Shown here one piece after another: positions 6,603 through 11,359 of a stretch of DNA of 11,359 nt. The stretch's first letter is position 1. The number at the start of each line of letters is the position of its first letter. The translations under genes and the position numbers were made by a program. Origin of the DNA: an uncultured Oscillospiraceae bacterium (GTDB lineage: Bacteria > Bacillota > Clostridia > Oscillospirales > Ruminococcaceae); assembly GCA_900555435.1 (NCBI GenBank), contig USLH01000074.1:1-11359 (forward strand), read 5' to 3'. Under the pieces are notes generated by a model, which was given only the letters and a program-made list of their open reading frames with translations, was not told the DNA's origin and did no database searches.

Positions 6603-7682
6603 ATGGAAGGGAAATTGTTTCGAGGGGTGCTTTTCCTAGCGGCGCTTTTGCTGCTGCCGGCGATTCCGACCAGAAAGCCGGCGATCCATAAAAAGGTGGA
6701 TCTTTCCCTGACCCGCAGCTGCCCGGATCTGTCCTTTTTAATCCCTTCTGACACCCTTTTGTTCCCCGGATCCTCCCAAAATTTACCCGAAAATCCGGAC
6801 GATCCCCCCCTCACGCTCCCCGCCGTCTACCAAATCCTCGACGTCAATACCGGGAAAGTCCTCCGCCTGACCCCGCAGGAATATTTGATTGGGGTCACCG
6901 CCGCCGAAATGCCCGCCTCCTACGAACCGGAGGCCCTGAAAGCCCAAGCCGTGGCTGCTCACTCCTATGCCCTATGGCAGATGGGCGTTCAAAGCGCCGA
7001 CCCCGACCCGGAGCTGAAAGGCGCCTTGCTCTCCACGGATCCAAGTCGGTTTCAAGCATATCTGTCCTTTGAAGAAAGACAATCTCTTTGGGGCAAGCAG
7101 GCGGAAGCCTACGAGAAAAAGTTCTGCTCCGCCGTAGAAGCAGTGACAGAAATCCTTCTGACTTACGAGGAAAAGCCGATAGCCGCCGTATTTCACGCCA
7201 TTTCCTCTGGAAAGACGGAAGCAGCTGAAGATGTCTGGGGTGCTTTCTCCCCCTGTCTTGTTTCTGTGGAGAGTGCTTCGGACAAGGACAGTTCTACTTT
7301 TTCCCAAACCCTCTCCTTTTCCGCCGAAGAAGCCGCTTCGATCCTGAAAGCCCGCCTGAAAGAGCCGGAGCTTTCAGGCAGCCCGGCGGAGTGGATCCGT
7401 CCCCTTACCCGCTCAGTTGCCGGTTCTGTGCTGACCGCTTCTGCCGGAGGGAAAACCGTTTCCGGTCAGGAGCTTCGGCAGTGGTTCTCCCTCCCCTCCG
7501 CAAACTTTACCGTTTCGGCAACAAAAGACAGTATCTGCTTTCAAACCAAGGGGATAGGCCATGGCGTCGGAATGAGCCAATACGGCGCAAACGCCATGGC
7601 TACCGAAGGGAAATCCTTTTCCGAGATCCTCCTTCACTACTATCCGGGGGCGGAGCTGACGCAAGTAAAGACGGGAGGTTGA
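6603..7682 (+). CDS. spoIID: SpoIID/LytB-domain protein, probable stage II sporulation protein D
   Basis: SpoIID is a membrane-anchored lytic transglycosylase that, with SpoIIP and SpoIIM, drives peptidoglycan remodelling during forespore engulfment. This 359-residue protein has one N-terminal membrane segment (about 6-22) and then an external domain. Family motifs: YLIGVTAAEMPASYEPEAL (94-112) with Glu102 as the candidate catalytic acid, KAQAVAAHSYAL (113-124), AVFHAISSGKTEAAEDVWG (195-213), and the C-terminal GIGHGVGMSQYGANAMA (317-333) followed by ILLHYYPGAELT. Length agrees with SpoIID of other spore formers. ATG at 6603 follows AAAGGA. It stands alone, without spoIIIAA-AH, spoIIP or spoIIQ near by, so a SpoIID/LytB paralogue acting in vegetative wall turnover is possible, although full-length motif agreement favours SpoIID. 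No terminator follows; read-through into the next gene is likely. Confidence 0.88.
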   Translation: MEGKLFRGVLFLAALLLLPAIPTRKPAIHKKVDLSLTRSCPDLSFLIPSDTLLFPGSSQNLPENPDDPPLTLPAVYQILDVNTGKVLRLTPQEYLIGVTAAEMPASYEPEALKAQAVAAHSYALWQMGVQSADPDPELKGALLSTDPSRFQAYLSFEERQSLWGKQAEAYEKKFCSAVEAVTEILLTYEEKPIAAVFHAISSGKTEAAEDVWGAFSPCLVSVESASDKDSSTFSQTLSFSAEEAASILKARLKEPELSGSPAEWIRPLTRSVAGSVLTASAGGKTVSGQELRQWFSLPSANFTVSATKDSICFQTKGIGHGVGMSQYGANAMATEGKSFSEILLHYYPGAELTQVKTGG

Positions 7683-7707
7683 GAAAATCCCAAAAGTGTG
7701 CTACAAT
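7679..7707 (+). promoter_or_regulatory. Sigma-A-type promoter of the NimA-like gene, overlapping the spoIID stop codon
   Basis: TTGAGA (7679-7684), a 17-nt spacer and TACAAT (7702-7707) make a good promoter. The -35 includes the TGA stop of spoIID (7680-7682). The predicted start near 7713 leaves a leader of about 28 nt before the ATG at 7741. Confidence 0.75.
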
Positions 7708-7740
7708 CGTTTCATAACAAAATGCAGGGAGCGGAAAACG

Positions 7741-8217
7741 ATGCGAAGAGCGGATCGGCAGGTCACAGACCCTCAGGAGATCAACCAAATCATAAAAACG
7801 GCGAAAGTCCTTCATTTGGGGCTTTTTGACGGGAATTTTCCTTATGTGGTGCCGCTTCATTACGGCTATGAACAAGAAAACGGCGTTTTTGTCTTTTTTC
7901 TGCATAGCGCCAAAGATGGGCACAAGCTGGAGCAGATCCAGAAAAATCCCCATGTCTGCGTGGAACTGGAATGTGAGGTTTCACCCATTCCGGGCGGGGA
8001 CATCCCCTGCCGGTATGGCGCTTCGTTTGCCTCCGTCATCGGCCGTGGGACGGCGGAAATCGTCGGGAACAAAGCAGAAAAGATCCGGGGGCTTGCCCTT
8101 CTGATGAAGCACCAGACCGGGCGGGATTTTGAGATAACCGACCAGATGGCTGCTTCCGTCGCAATTATCAAAATCGTTGTCCCGGACGTCACCGCCAAAC
8201 GGCGTCCAAAGCCCTGA
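7741..8217 (+). CDS. Pyridoxamine 5'-phosphate oxidase-family flavoprotein (NimA-like)
   Basis: A 158-residue split-barrel protein of the FMN-binding pyridoxamine-phosphate-oxidase-like superfamily. The N-terminus MRRADRQVTD followed by VLHLGLFDGNFPYVVPLHYGYE is characteristic of the NimA/5-nitroimidazole-reductase-like group common in anaerobes. HSAKDGHKLEQIQKNPHVCVELE (55-77) is the conserved cofactor region, and GRGTAEIVG starts a later barrel strand. Such proteins bind flavin or haem; some reduce nitroimidazoles to inactive amines, but most chromosomal copies have no proven substrate, so drug resistance should not be assumed. The start at ATG 7741 is chosen because homologues begin MRR and AGGGAG lies 9 nt upstream. 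A GTG at 7696 would extend the frame by 15 codons into the -10 region and is rejected. It has its own promoter (7679-7707) and a strong terminator behind it. Confidence 0.85.
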   Translation: MRRADRQVTDPQEINQIIKTAKVLHLGLFDGNFPYVVPLHYGYEQENGVFVFFLHSAKDGHKLEQIQKNPHVCVELECEVSPIPGGDIPCRYGASFASVIGRGTAEIVGNKAEKIRGLALLMKHQTGRDFEITDQMAASVAIIKIVVPDVTAKRRPKP

Positions 8218-8228
8218 AAAAGCACAAA

Positions 8229-8275
8229 ACAGCCGCCGGATCCATTCAAACGATCCGGCGGCTGCCTGGCTTTTA
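8229..8275. terminator. Bidirectional rho-independent terminator between the NimA-like and cupin genes
   Basis: A perfect 13-bp stem, CAGCCGCCGGATC (8230-8242) and GATCCGGCGGCTG (8252-8264), encloses a 9-nt loop. TTTT (8271-8274) lies six nt beyond it on the plus strand. On the minus strand the stem runs directly into TTTTGTGCTTTTT. It separates two convergent genes and should be the stronger terminator for the minus-strand cupin gene. Confidence 0.9.
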
Positions 8276-8293
8276 AAGAAAAATCGGCGTTCT

Positions 8294-8650
8294 TCAGCCC
8301 TCAATGACGGCGTCCCCGGCGGTGTAGCCCTCCAAGGAGTTTTCCCGCACCTGGATGCAGACAAAGCTCATGGCAGAATCATCAGCTGCCGCAAACTGCC
8401 GTTTTGCTTCCGGGGAAACCCGCAGCCAGTCCCCTGCCTGCAGCTCCACGGTTTCGCCGTCCAGCGTCACCTTTCCTTTTCCGGAAAGGATGCCGTAGAT
8501 CTCCTCGTTTTCCCTGTGGGAGTGGACGAAAGGCACAGCCGCTCCGGCGGGAAGTTCATTGAGGCTCACCTCGGCGCCGGTCAGGGAAAGGGCGTCGTGA
8601 AGCTCGGTGCGGGCGTTCGGGGCGGTGTGGGTCAGGGTAAAGCTTTTCAT
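8294..8650 (-). CDS. Small cupin-domain protein
   Basis: A 118-residue single-domain cupin (one beta barrel). Motif 1 is present as FVHSHRENEEIYGILSGKGKV, giving metal ligands His43, His45 and Glu49. In motif 2 (GDWLRVSPEAKRQFAAA) the usual histidine position carries Gln85, so the metal site would have three standard ligands plus a glutamine, or bind metal weakly. No substrate can be assigned; small cupins of this kind include dioxygenases, isomerases and sugar- or quinone-related enzymes. Start: ATG at 8650 with GGAGGA 7 nt upstream. A TTG at 8665 would place the ribosome binding site inside the gene and is rejected. It has a perfect consensus promoter flanked by two matching operator sites, so it is probably tightly repressed by the Rrf2 protein encoded next door. 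The convergent bidirectional terminator ends it. Confidence 0.85.
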   Translation of the reverse strand: MKSFTLTHTAPNARTELHDALSLTGAEVSLNELPAGAAVPFVHSHRENEEIYGILSGKGKVTLDGETVELQAGDWLRVSPEAKRQFAAADDSAMSFVCIQVRENSLEGYTAGDAVIEG

Positions 8651-8657
8651 GATTGAT

Positions 8658-8663
8658 TCCTCC
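8658..8663 (-). promoter_or_regulatory. Ribosome binding site fixing the cupin start
   Basis: GGAGGA lies 7 nt before the ATG at 8650, which decides against the longer TTG-start version of the gene. Confidence 0.85.
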
Positions 8664-8670
8664 AATTTGT

Positions 8671-8689
8671 TGTAACTATTTATGTTACA
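8671..8689. promoter_or_regulatory. Candidate Rrf2 operator 1 (downstream of the cupin start site)
   Basis: TGTAAC-TATTTAT-GTTACA is a perfect 6-7-6 palindrome. It lies about 9-27 nt downstream of the predicted transcription start of the cupin gene, a position suited to blocking promoter clearance or elongation. Its sequence matches operator 2 in inverse orientation. Confidence 0.7.
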
Positions 8690-8704
8690 TTATCAGTTGC
8701 ATTC

Positions 8705-8733
8705 ATTATAGCACGTCATAGTTGTAATGTCAA
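8705..8733 (-). promoter_or_regulatory. Perfect consensus sigma-A promoter of the cupin gene
   Basis: On the minus strand, TTGACA (8733-8728), a 17-nt spacer and TATAAT (8710-8705) match consensus at all twelve positions with ideal spacing. The predicted start is near 8698. Operator 2 covers the whole -35 hexamer and operator 1 lies just downstream of the start, so the promoter is inherently strong and presumably kept off by repression. Confidence 0.92.
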
Positions 8734-8741
8734 TAGTTACA
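8723..8741. promoter_or_regulatory. Candidate Rrf2 operator 2 (over the cupin -35)
   Basis: TGTAAT-GTCAATA-GTTACA is a 6-7-6 palindrome with one arm mismatch. It contains the complete -35 hexamer of the cupin promoter. Centre-to-centre distance to operator 1 is 52 bp, close to five helical turns, so the two sites face the same side of the DNA. Confidence 0.7.
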
Positions 8742-8751
8742 ACAAATTTTC

Positions 8752-8782
8752 AAAAAATTCCGCAGCCGGAAAAACTGCGGAA
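8752..8782 (-). terminator. Rho-independent terminator of the rrf2 gene
   Basis: On the minus strand, TTCCGCAG (8782-8775) pairs with CTGCGGAA (8765-8758) across a 9-nt loop and runs into six T (8757-8752), the last two stem bases adding to the U-tract. It ends the CPBP-rrf2 unit about 75 nt after the rrf2 stop and insulates the cupin promoter. The stretch 8783-8856 between stop and hairpin shows no further feature. Confidence 0.85.
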
Positions 8783-8856
8783 CCATTCAAGAAACAGAAA
8801 AATCTCTGCTTCGAATCATGTCGTATGAAAAGAAAAGGGGTGAGCCGGCCGTACCG

Positions 8857-9294
8857 CTAGTTCTGCCCGATCCGGCGGTAAGCGTTTTCGACCAGATCGT
8901 TTAACGTCGTCTTTTTCAGCTCCGCCTCCATGGCCGCCTGAACGGCTTCCAGCTTCTGATCCAAAATGCCGTGGATGTTTCTTCCAACCGGGCAGAGAAC
9001 GTTGGGGTCTTCGTGGAAGTGGAAAAGTTGCCCGTCCTCCACACACTCCACCGCACGGTAGACGTCCAGCAGGGTGATCTGCTCCAAGGGACGGTCAATC
9101 TCGGCGCCGCCGCTTCCACGCTTCACCCGAACAAGCCCCGCTTTTTTCAGCTGCTGCAGCAGCCGGCGGATCACCACCGGGTTGACGTTGGCGCTGGAGG
9201 CCAAAAGCTCACTGGTCACCTTTTGCTCTTTCCCGAATACTTCCATGCCGATGAGCATCTGCACGGCAACGGTAAATCTGCTTGAAATCTGCAT
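8857..9294 (-). CDS. Rrf2-family transcriptional regulator
   Basis: A 145-residue DNA-binding repressor of the Rrf2 family. It opens with MQISSRFTVAVQMLIGM, has a winged helix-turn-helix (about 25-60, including NVNPVVIRRLLQQLKKAGLV), a wing RGSGGAEIDRP and a dimerisation helix. The regulatory loop has only Cys101 (NVLCPVGRNIHGILD); Cys84 lies in the helix before it. The three clustered cysteines of iron-sulphur Rrf2 sensors such as IscR and NsrR are absent, so an Fe-S cluster of that type is unlikely. The CPVGRNIH loop resembles the YwnA-like subgroup, and one reactive Cys would fit redox or electrophile sensing (inference). ATG at 9294 lies 1 nt after the stop of the CPBP protease gene, so the two are translationally coupled. 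The likely target is the cupin promoter downstream, with two palindromic sites. No such site is seen in front of its own operon. Confidence 0.92.
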   Translation of the reverse strand: MQISSRFTVAVQMLIGMEVFGKEQKVTSELLASSANVNPVVIRRLLQQLKKAGLVRVKRGSGGAEIDRPLEQITLLDVYRAVECVEDGQLFHFHEDPNVLCPVGRNIHGILDQKLEAVQAAMEAELKKTTLNDLVENAYRRIGQN

Positions 9295-9295
9295 T

Positions 9296-10069
9296 CTATC
9301 CCCGCTTTCTCAAAACGCCGATCCACAGCAGAACGGCCAGCATCAGGCAGAGGGCTCCCACTGCCGCTAAGAGTGCTGCCGGCGTCTGCCGATCCGGAAA
9401 AAGCAGCTCCGGCACCGCCGTCAGGTTGAACCCGAAATGCGCCGCCACCGCTACCGTCAGCGTCCCTTTCCGTTCCGTCAAAAAGCAGAAGAGGAGCCCC
9501 ATCACCCCGGCGTAGCAGATCCACAGGATCTGTCCGTGGGCAAGCCCAAAGAGCAGCGCCGTCACGGCTGCCGCCGCCCAGAAGGGAAAGCCGCTGCGCA
9601 GGAAGCGGAAGAGGTACCCCCGGAAGAGGATCTCCTCAAAAAGCGGGGCTAAGATCACCGCAGACAGTAGAGAAAGCACCCCGTGGGTAGGATCATAAAC
9701 GCTTTGGGACTGCTGGACATAGTCGTTTAACAGGGATTCCGGCAGGGGAAGCAGCGCCAGAAGGGTGCTCACCGCCGTATTGGCGCAGACGCCGAAAAGG
9801 ACGGCACTCAAATGTACCCCCACCGACGCCCTTTTCGGGCGCCAGCAGACCGTCTCCCGGAACCGCTTTCCAAAAAGGGCAAAAATTCCCATCAAAAACA
9901 GAGCGGACAGCGCTGTTCCGAAAAAGCTCAGAAAGGAAAGAAGCCCCTCTGCCCGATCCGGAAACAGCAACGCACCCCCGAGGTACAAAAGATTTGGCAG
10001 CAAAAACCAGAAAAGCACCACAAAAAGCCCCAGCAGCAGCGCCCTCAGCATGGAACGGACCGAACGCAT
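9296..10069 (-). CDS. CPBP (CAAX/Abi) family intramembrane glutamic endopeptidase
   Basis: A 257-residue polytopic membrane protein of the CPBP family, which includes eukaryotic Rce1 and bacterial Abi-type proteases. Family motifs are all present: EEILFRG with Glu145, Glu146 and Arg150 (the EExxxR motif), FGLAHG with His178, and HFGFN with His211 and Asn215. Hydrophobic stretches fill most of the chain (about 10-35, 45-67, 85-108, 130-143, 160-178, 182-198, 203-222, 230-253). Its substrate is unknown; relatives act in bacteriocin self-immunity, signal-peptide or anti-sigma-factor processing. Start: ATG at 10069, since AAAGGAGG lies 6 nt upstream. Two earlier in-frame ATGs (10126, 10099) have no ribosome binding site, and the 10099 one overlaps a -10-like TACAAT. 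It is co-transcribed with rrf2, which begins 1 nt later, hinting at a shared stress or membrane-signal role. Confidence 0.9.
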   Translation of the reverse strand: MRSVRSMLRALLLGLFVVLFWFLLPNLLYLGGALLFPDRAEGLLSFLSFFGTALSALFLMGIFALFGKRFRETVCWRPKRASVGVHLSAVLFGVCANTAVSTLLALLPLPESLLNDYVQQSQSVYDPTHGVLSLLSAVILAPLFEEILFRGYLFRFLRSGFPFWAAAAVTALLFGLAHGQILWICYAGVMGLLFCFLTERKGTLTVAVAAHFGFNLTAVPELLFPDRQTPAALLAAVGALCLMLAVLLWIGVLRKRG

Positions 10070-10075
10070 CTGATC

Positions 10076-10083
10076 CCTCCTTT
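10076..10083 (-). promoter_or_regulatory. Ribosome binding site fixing the CPBP protease start
   Basis: AAAGGAGG lies 6 nt upstream of the ATG at 10069, the best Shine-Dalgarno sequence in the window. It argues against the two upstream in-frame ATG codons. Confidence 0.85.
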
Positions 10084-10097
10084 CAGGATCTTTTTTC

Positions 10098-10103
10098 ATT
10101 GTA
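10098..10103 (-). promoter_or_regulatory. Probable -10 element of the CPBP-rrf2 operon
   Basis: TACAAT on the minus strand sits about 30 nt upstream of the ATG at 10069. The hexamer 17 nt further upstream (GTGCCA) is a poor -35, so the promoter would be weak or activator-dependent. Confidence 0.45.
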
Positions 10104-10145
10104 CCACAAAATCCGGAAAATGGCACGGGCTGCCGGAAAAATTCC

Positions 10146-10174
10146 TTGCGGGAGAGGGCAAAAACTGCTATAAT
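10146..10174 (+). promoter_or_regulatory. Sigma-A-type promoter of the ogg gene, extended -10
   Basis: TTGCGG (10146-10151), a 17-nt spacer and a perfect TATAAT (10169-10174) preceded by TGC (extended -10). The start site near 10181 gives a leader of about 25 nt with a purine-rich ribosome binding site (AGGGGGGAG) just before the ATG at 10205. Confidence 0.8.
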
Positions 10175-10204
10175 AAAGCAAAATCCGACAAAAGGGGGGA
10201 GTCT

Positions 10205-11026
10205 ATGAACTACACGGAAAAAAACGGTGATCTGCTAGCAGCCGTCCCCGGCTTCTCACTTTCTGACACGTTAAACTGCGGGCAGTGCTTCCGATGGAAG
10301 CAGACGGGAGATCGCTTCCACGGCATCCATCAGGGGCATCCGTTGACGGTCTCCCAGGAGGGGGAGCTCCTCCGGTTTTACGGGATAAGCCCTGAAGAGC
10401 TGGAAACGGTATGGATCCCCTATTTTGATCTGGAGGGGGATTATCTCGGTCTGAACCGGACGTATGAAGGGGATCCGGTTTTAAAAAGGGCCTGCCGCTT
10501 CGCCGGAGGGATCCGGATCTTACGGCAGGATCCGTGGGAGGCGCTCTGTTCCTTTATCATCAGCCAGAACAACAACATTCCCCGGATCAAGGGCATCGTT
10601 TCCCGACTCTGCGACCTTCTGGGAGAGCCGGCGGGGGATGACCGGAGCTTCCCTGCTCCGGAAAAGCTGGCGGAACAGCCAGAAGAAAGCCTTGCGCCTT
10701 TGCGGGCGGGGTTCCGAAACGGGTACTTACTGGACGCCGCCAGAAAAGTGGCGTCAGGGGAAGTGCCGCTTTCGGATATCGAAACCATGCCGCTGGACGA
10801 GGCCCGGGAGGCCCTCCGGAAGATTCGGGGCGTGGGGCCGAAAGTGGCGGAATGCACCCTGCTTTACGGGTTCCACCGGCTGGATGCCTTCCCCATCGAC
10901 ACATGGATCCGGAAGGCGCTGGAACGGTACTTTCCCGACGGCTTCCCGGAGGTGCCTGCCAAAGGGGTAGCCCAGCAGTACCTCTTTCACTCCATCCGCA
11001 GCTGGCCGGAAGAAAACGCAGAATAA
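10205..11026 (+). CDS. ogg: 8-oxoguanine DNA glycosylase/AP lyase, OGG1-type
   Basis: Removes 8-oxoguanine opposite cytosine in base-excision repair and can cut the strand by beta-elimination. The 273-residue protein follows the OGG1 plan: an N-terminal beta domain with CGQCFRW (25-31), then a helical domain beginning DPWEALCSFIISQNNNIPR (109-127), then helix-hairpin-helix IRGVGPKVAECTLL (207-220) with catalytic Lys213, and FPIDTWIRK with Asp232. Lys213 and Asp232 correspond by family alignment to the Schiff-base lysine and catalytic aspartate of human OGG1. The length is near the catalytic core of OGG1 and longer than the short archaeal or bacterial Ogg types. The frame is open far upstream (to 9812), but ATG at 10205 follows the promoter and an AGGGGGGAG site, so the upstream part is not coding. 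It is single-gene and divergent from the CPBP operon. A DNA-3-methyladenine glycosylase II is the main alternative but fits the motifs less well. Confidence 0.92.
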   Translation: MNYTEKNGDLLAAVPGFSLSDTLNCGQCFRWKQTGDRFHGIHQGHPLTVSQEGELLRFYGISPEELETVWIPYFDLEGDYLGLNRTYEGDPVLKRACRFAGGIRILRQDPWEALCSFIISQNNNIPRIKGIVSRLCDLLGEPAGDDRSFPAPEKLAEQPEESLAPLRAGFRNGYLLDAARKVASGEVPLSDIETMPLDEAREALRKIRGVGPKVAECTLLYGFHRLDAFPIDTWIRKALERYFPDGFPEVPAKGVAQQYLFHSIRSWPEENAE

Positions 11027-11069
11027 AACCAGCCTGTTTTCCATCATCCGGAAGGCAGGCTGGTTTTTT
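11025..11069. terminator. Bidirectional rho-independent terminator behind ogg
   Basis: AAAACCAGCCTG (11025-11036) pairs with CAGGCTGGTTTT (11056-11067) across a 19-nt loop in which TTCC and GGAA can pair too. TTTTTT (11064-11069) follows on the plus strand; on the minus strand the stem ends in TTTTATTC. The left arm begins inside the ogg stop codon. It serves both ogg and the convergent oxidoreductase gene. Confidence 0.9.
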
Positions 11070-11077
11070 GCAGAAAC

Positions 11078-11359
11078 TTATTCGATAGGGACTTCCTTAC
11101 CACCTAAGCGGACGGATTCCTCGATGGCGTTGATGACCGCCACCGGCTTTACCAGCTCCTCCCGGGTAAAGGGGACTTTCCCGGTCTGGAGAGCGTGGAT
11201 GAAGGCGGTAACCTCCTGCAGGTAGATCATGGAAATGTCAATCTCCCGGGCGACGTTTGCCTTTTTGCCAATGAGGACGCCGGTGCTAACGCTGGTACCC
11301 TTGGTGTAATTCAGAGTCACGTCATAATCGTCGTAGCGGAGGACGCAGGTACGGCTGCC
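11078..11359 (-). CDS. Gfo/Idh/MocA-family oxidoreductase, C-terminal end
   Basis: The last 93 codons of a gene whose start lies beyond the right edge; the frame is open to base 11359. The C-terminal segment MIYLQEVTAFIHALQTGKVP, then EELVKPVAVINAIEESVRLGGKEVPIE, is typical of the end of NAD(P)-dependent Gfo/Idh/MocA oxidoreductases such as myo-inositol or sugar dehydrogenases (usually 330-400 residues). The final helix carrying AIEESVRLG packs against the Rossmann domain in this family. The nucleotide-binding fold and the catalytic Lys/His residues are outside the window, so the substrate cannot be named. It converges on ogg across the shared terminator at 11025-11069. A GTG at 11320 in this frame is an internal Val, not a start. 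Confidence 0.8.
   Translation of the reverse strand, partial: GSRTCVLRYDDYDVTLNYTKGTSVSTGVLIGKKANVAREIDISMIYLQEVTAFIHALQTGKVPFTREELVKPVAVINAIEESVRLGGKEVPIE

Larger units (their letters stand above)
8664..8748. repeat. 17-bp perfect inverted repeat framing the cupin promoter
   Basis: AATTTGTTGTAACTATT (8664-8680) and its exact reverse complement (8732-8748) are separated by 51 nt that contain the -10 element and the predicted start site. Each arm contains one half or more of an operator (8671-8689 and 8723-8741), so the repeat is best read as two copies of one protein-binding site in opposite orientation rather than as an RNA hairpin. Confidence 0.8.

Noticed and set aside
7696..7740. GTG start giving a 173-residue NimA-like protein
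   Set aside because: It lies within or before the -10 region of the gene's own promoter. The ATG at 7741 has a ribosome binding site and the N-terminus expected for the family.
7741..8217. Calling the NimA-like protein a metronidazole-resistance gene
   Set aside because: The fold family is clear but most chromosomal members lack proven nitroreductase activity; the sequence alone does not support a resistance call.
8664..8748. Inverted repeat as an RNA hairpin, transposon end pair or attachment site
   Set aside because: The arms are 51 nt apart around a perfect promoter, contain operator palindromes and carry no U-tract. No transposase, target duplication or integrase is near.
10070..10126. 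Longer CPBP protease beginning at 10126 or 10099
   Set aside because: Neither ATG has a Shine-Dalgarno sequence; the strong AAAGGAGG serves the ATG at 10069, directly before the first membrane segment.
9812..10204. 404-codon version of the ogg gene starting far upstream
   Set aside because: The extra N-terminal part is antisense to the CPBP protease, is rich in Lys/Arg/Pro/Gln and unlike any glycosylase. Promoter and ribosome binding site place the start at 10205.
1..11359. CRISPR array, tRNA, rRNA, insertion sequence, phage or toxin-antitoxin genes
   Set aside because: No regularly spaced repeats, tRNA-like cloverleaf or 3' CCA context, rRNA segment, transposase, integrase or small toxin-antitoxin pair was seen on either strand.

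Overview
The window looks like the chromosome of a fairly GC-rich, endospore-forming member of the Clostridia, plausibly Oscillospirales. The evidence is a SpoIID-type cell-wall lytic protein, a YqhQ (DUF1385)-PrmC gene pair, a clostridial-type citrate synthase, Gram-positive Shine-Dalgarno sites and sigma-A-like promoters. I see no rRNA, tRNA, insertion sequence, phage gene or CRISPR array. The species is an inference, not something read from the sequence.

Region 1 (1-6441, minus strand) is a tightly packed six-gene block. In transcription order it holds citrate synthase, a lipoprotein with FG-GAP-like repeats, an OmpR-family response regulator, a WalK/PhoR-like histidine kinase, the membrane protein YqhQ and the release-factor methyltransferase PrmC (cut by the window edge). 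Gaps are 49 nt or less and two junctions overlap. A good promoter (TTGACT-17-TAAAAT) lies in front of citrate synthase, and its -35 overlaps a perfect 6-4-6 inverted repeat. Between regulator and kinase sits a hairpin plus U-tract, and the kinase starts with TTG; both should lower kinase output relative to regulator.

Region 2 (6338-8275, plus strand) starts with a 265-nt divergent gap. It continues with a spoIID-like gene and a NimA-like flavoprotein gene, whose promoter overlaps the spoIID stop codon. It ends in a bidirectional terminator.

Region 3 (8229-10103, minus strand) holds a CPBP (CAAX/Abi) membrane protease, an Rrf2-family repressor one nucleotide downstream of it, a terminator, and a small cupin gene. 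The cupin has a perfect consensus promoter (TTGACA-17-TATAAT). Two matching operators, TGTAAY-N7-GTTACA, frame it: one covers the -35 and one lies just after the start site. This is the clearest regulatory circuit here, and I infer that the neighbouring Rrf2 protein binds these sites.

Region 4 (10146-11359) holds a plus-strand OGG1-type 8-oxoguanine DNA glycosylase gene with its own promoter. A terminator shared with a convergent gene follows, then the 3' end of a Gfo/Idh/MocA-family oxidoreductase gene running off the right edge.
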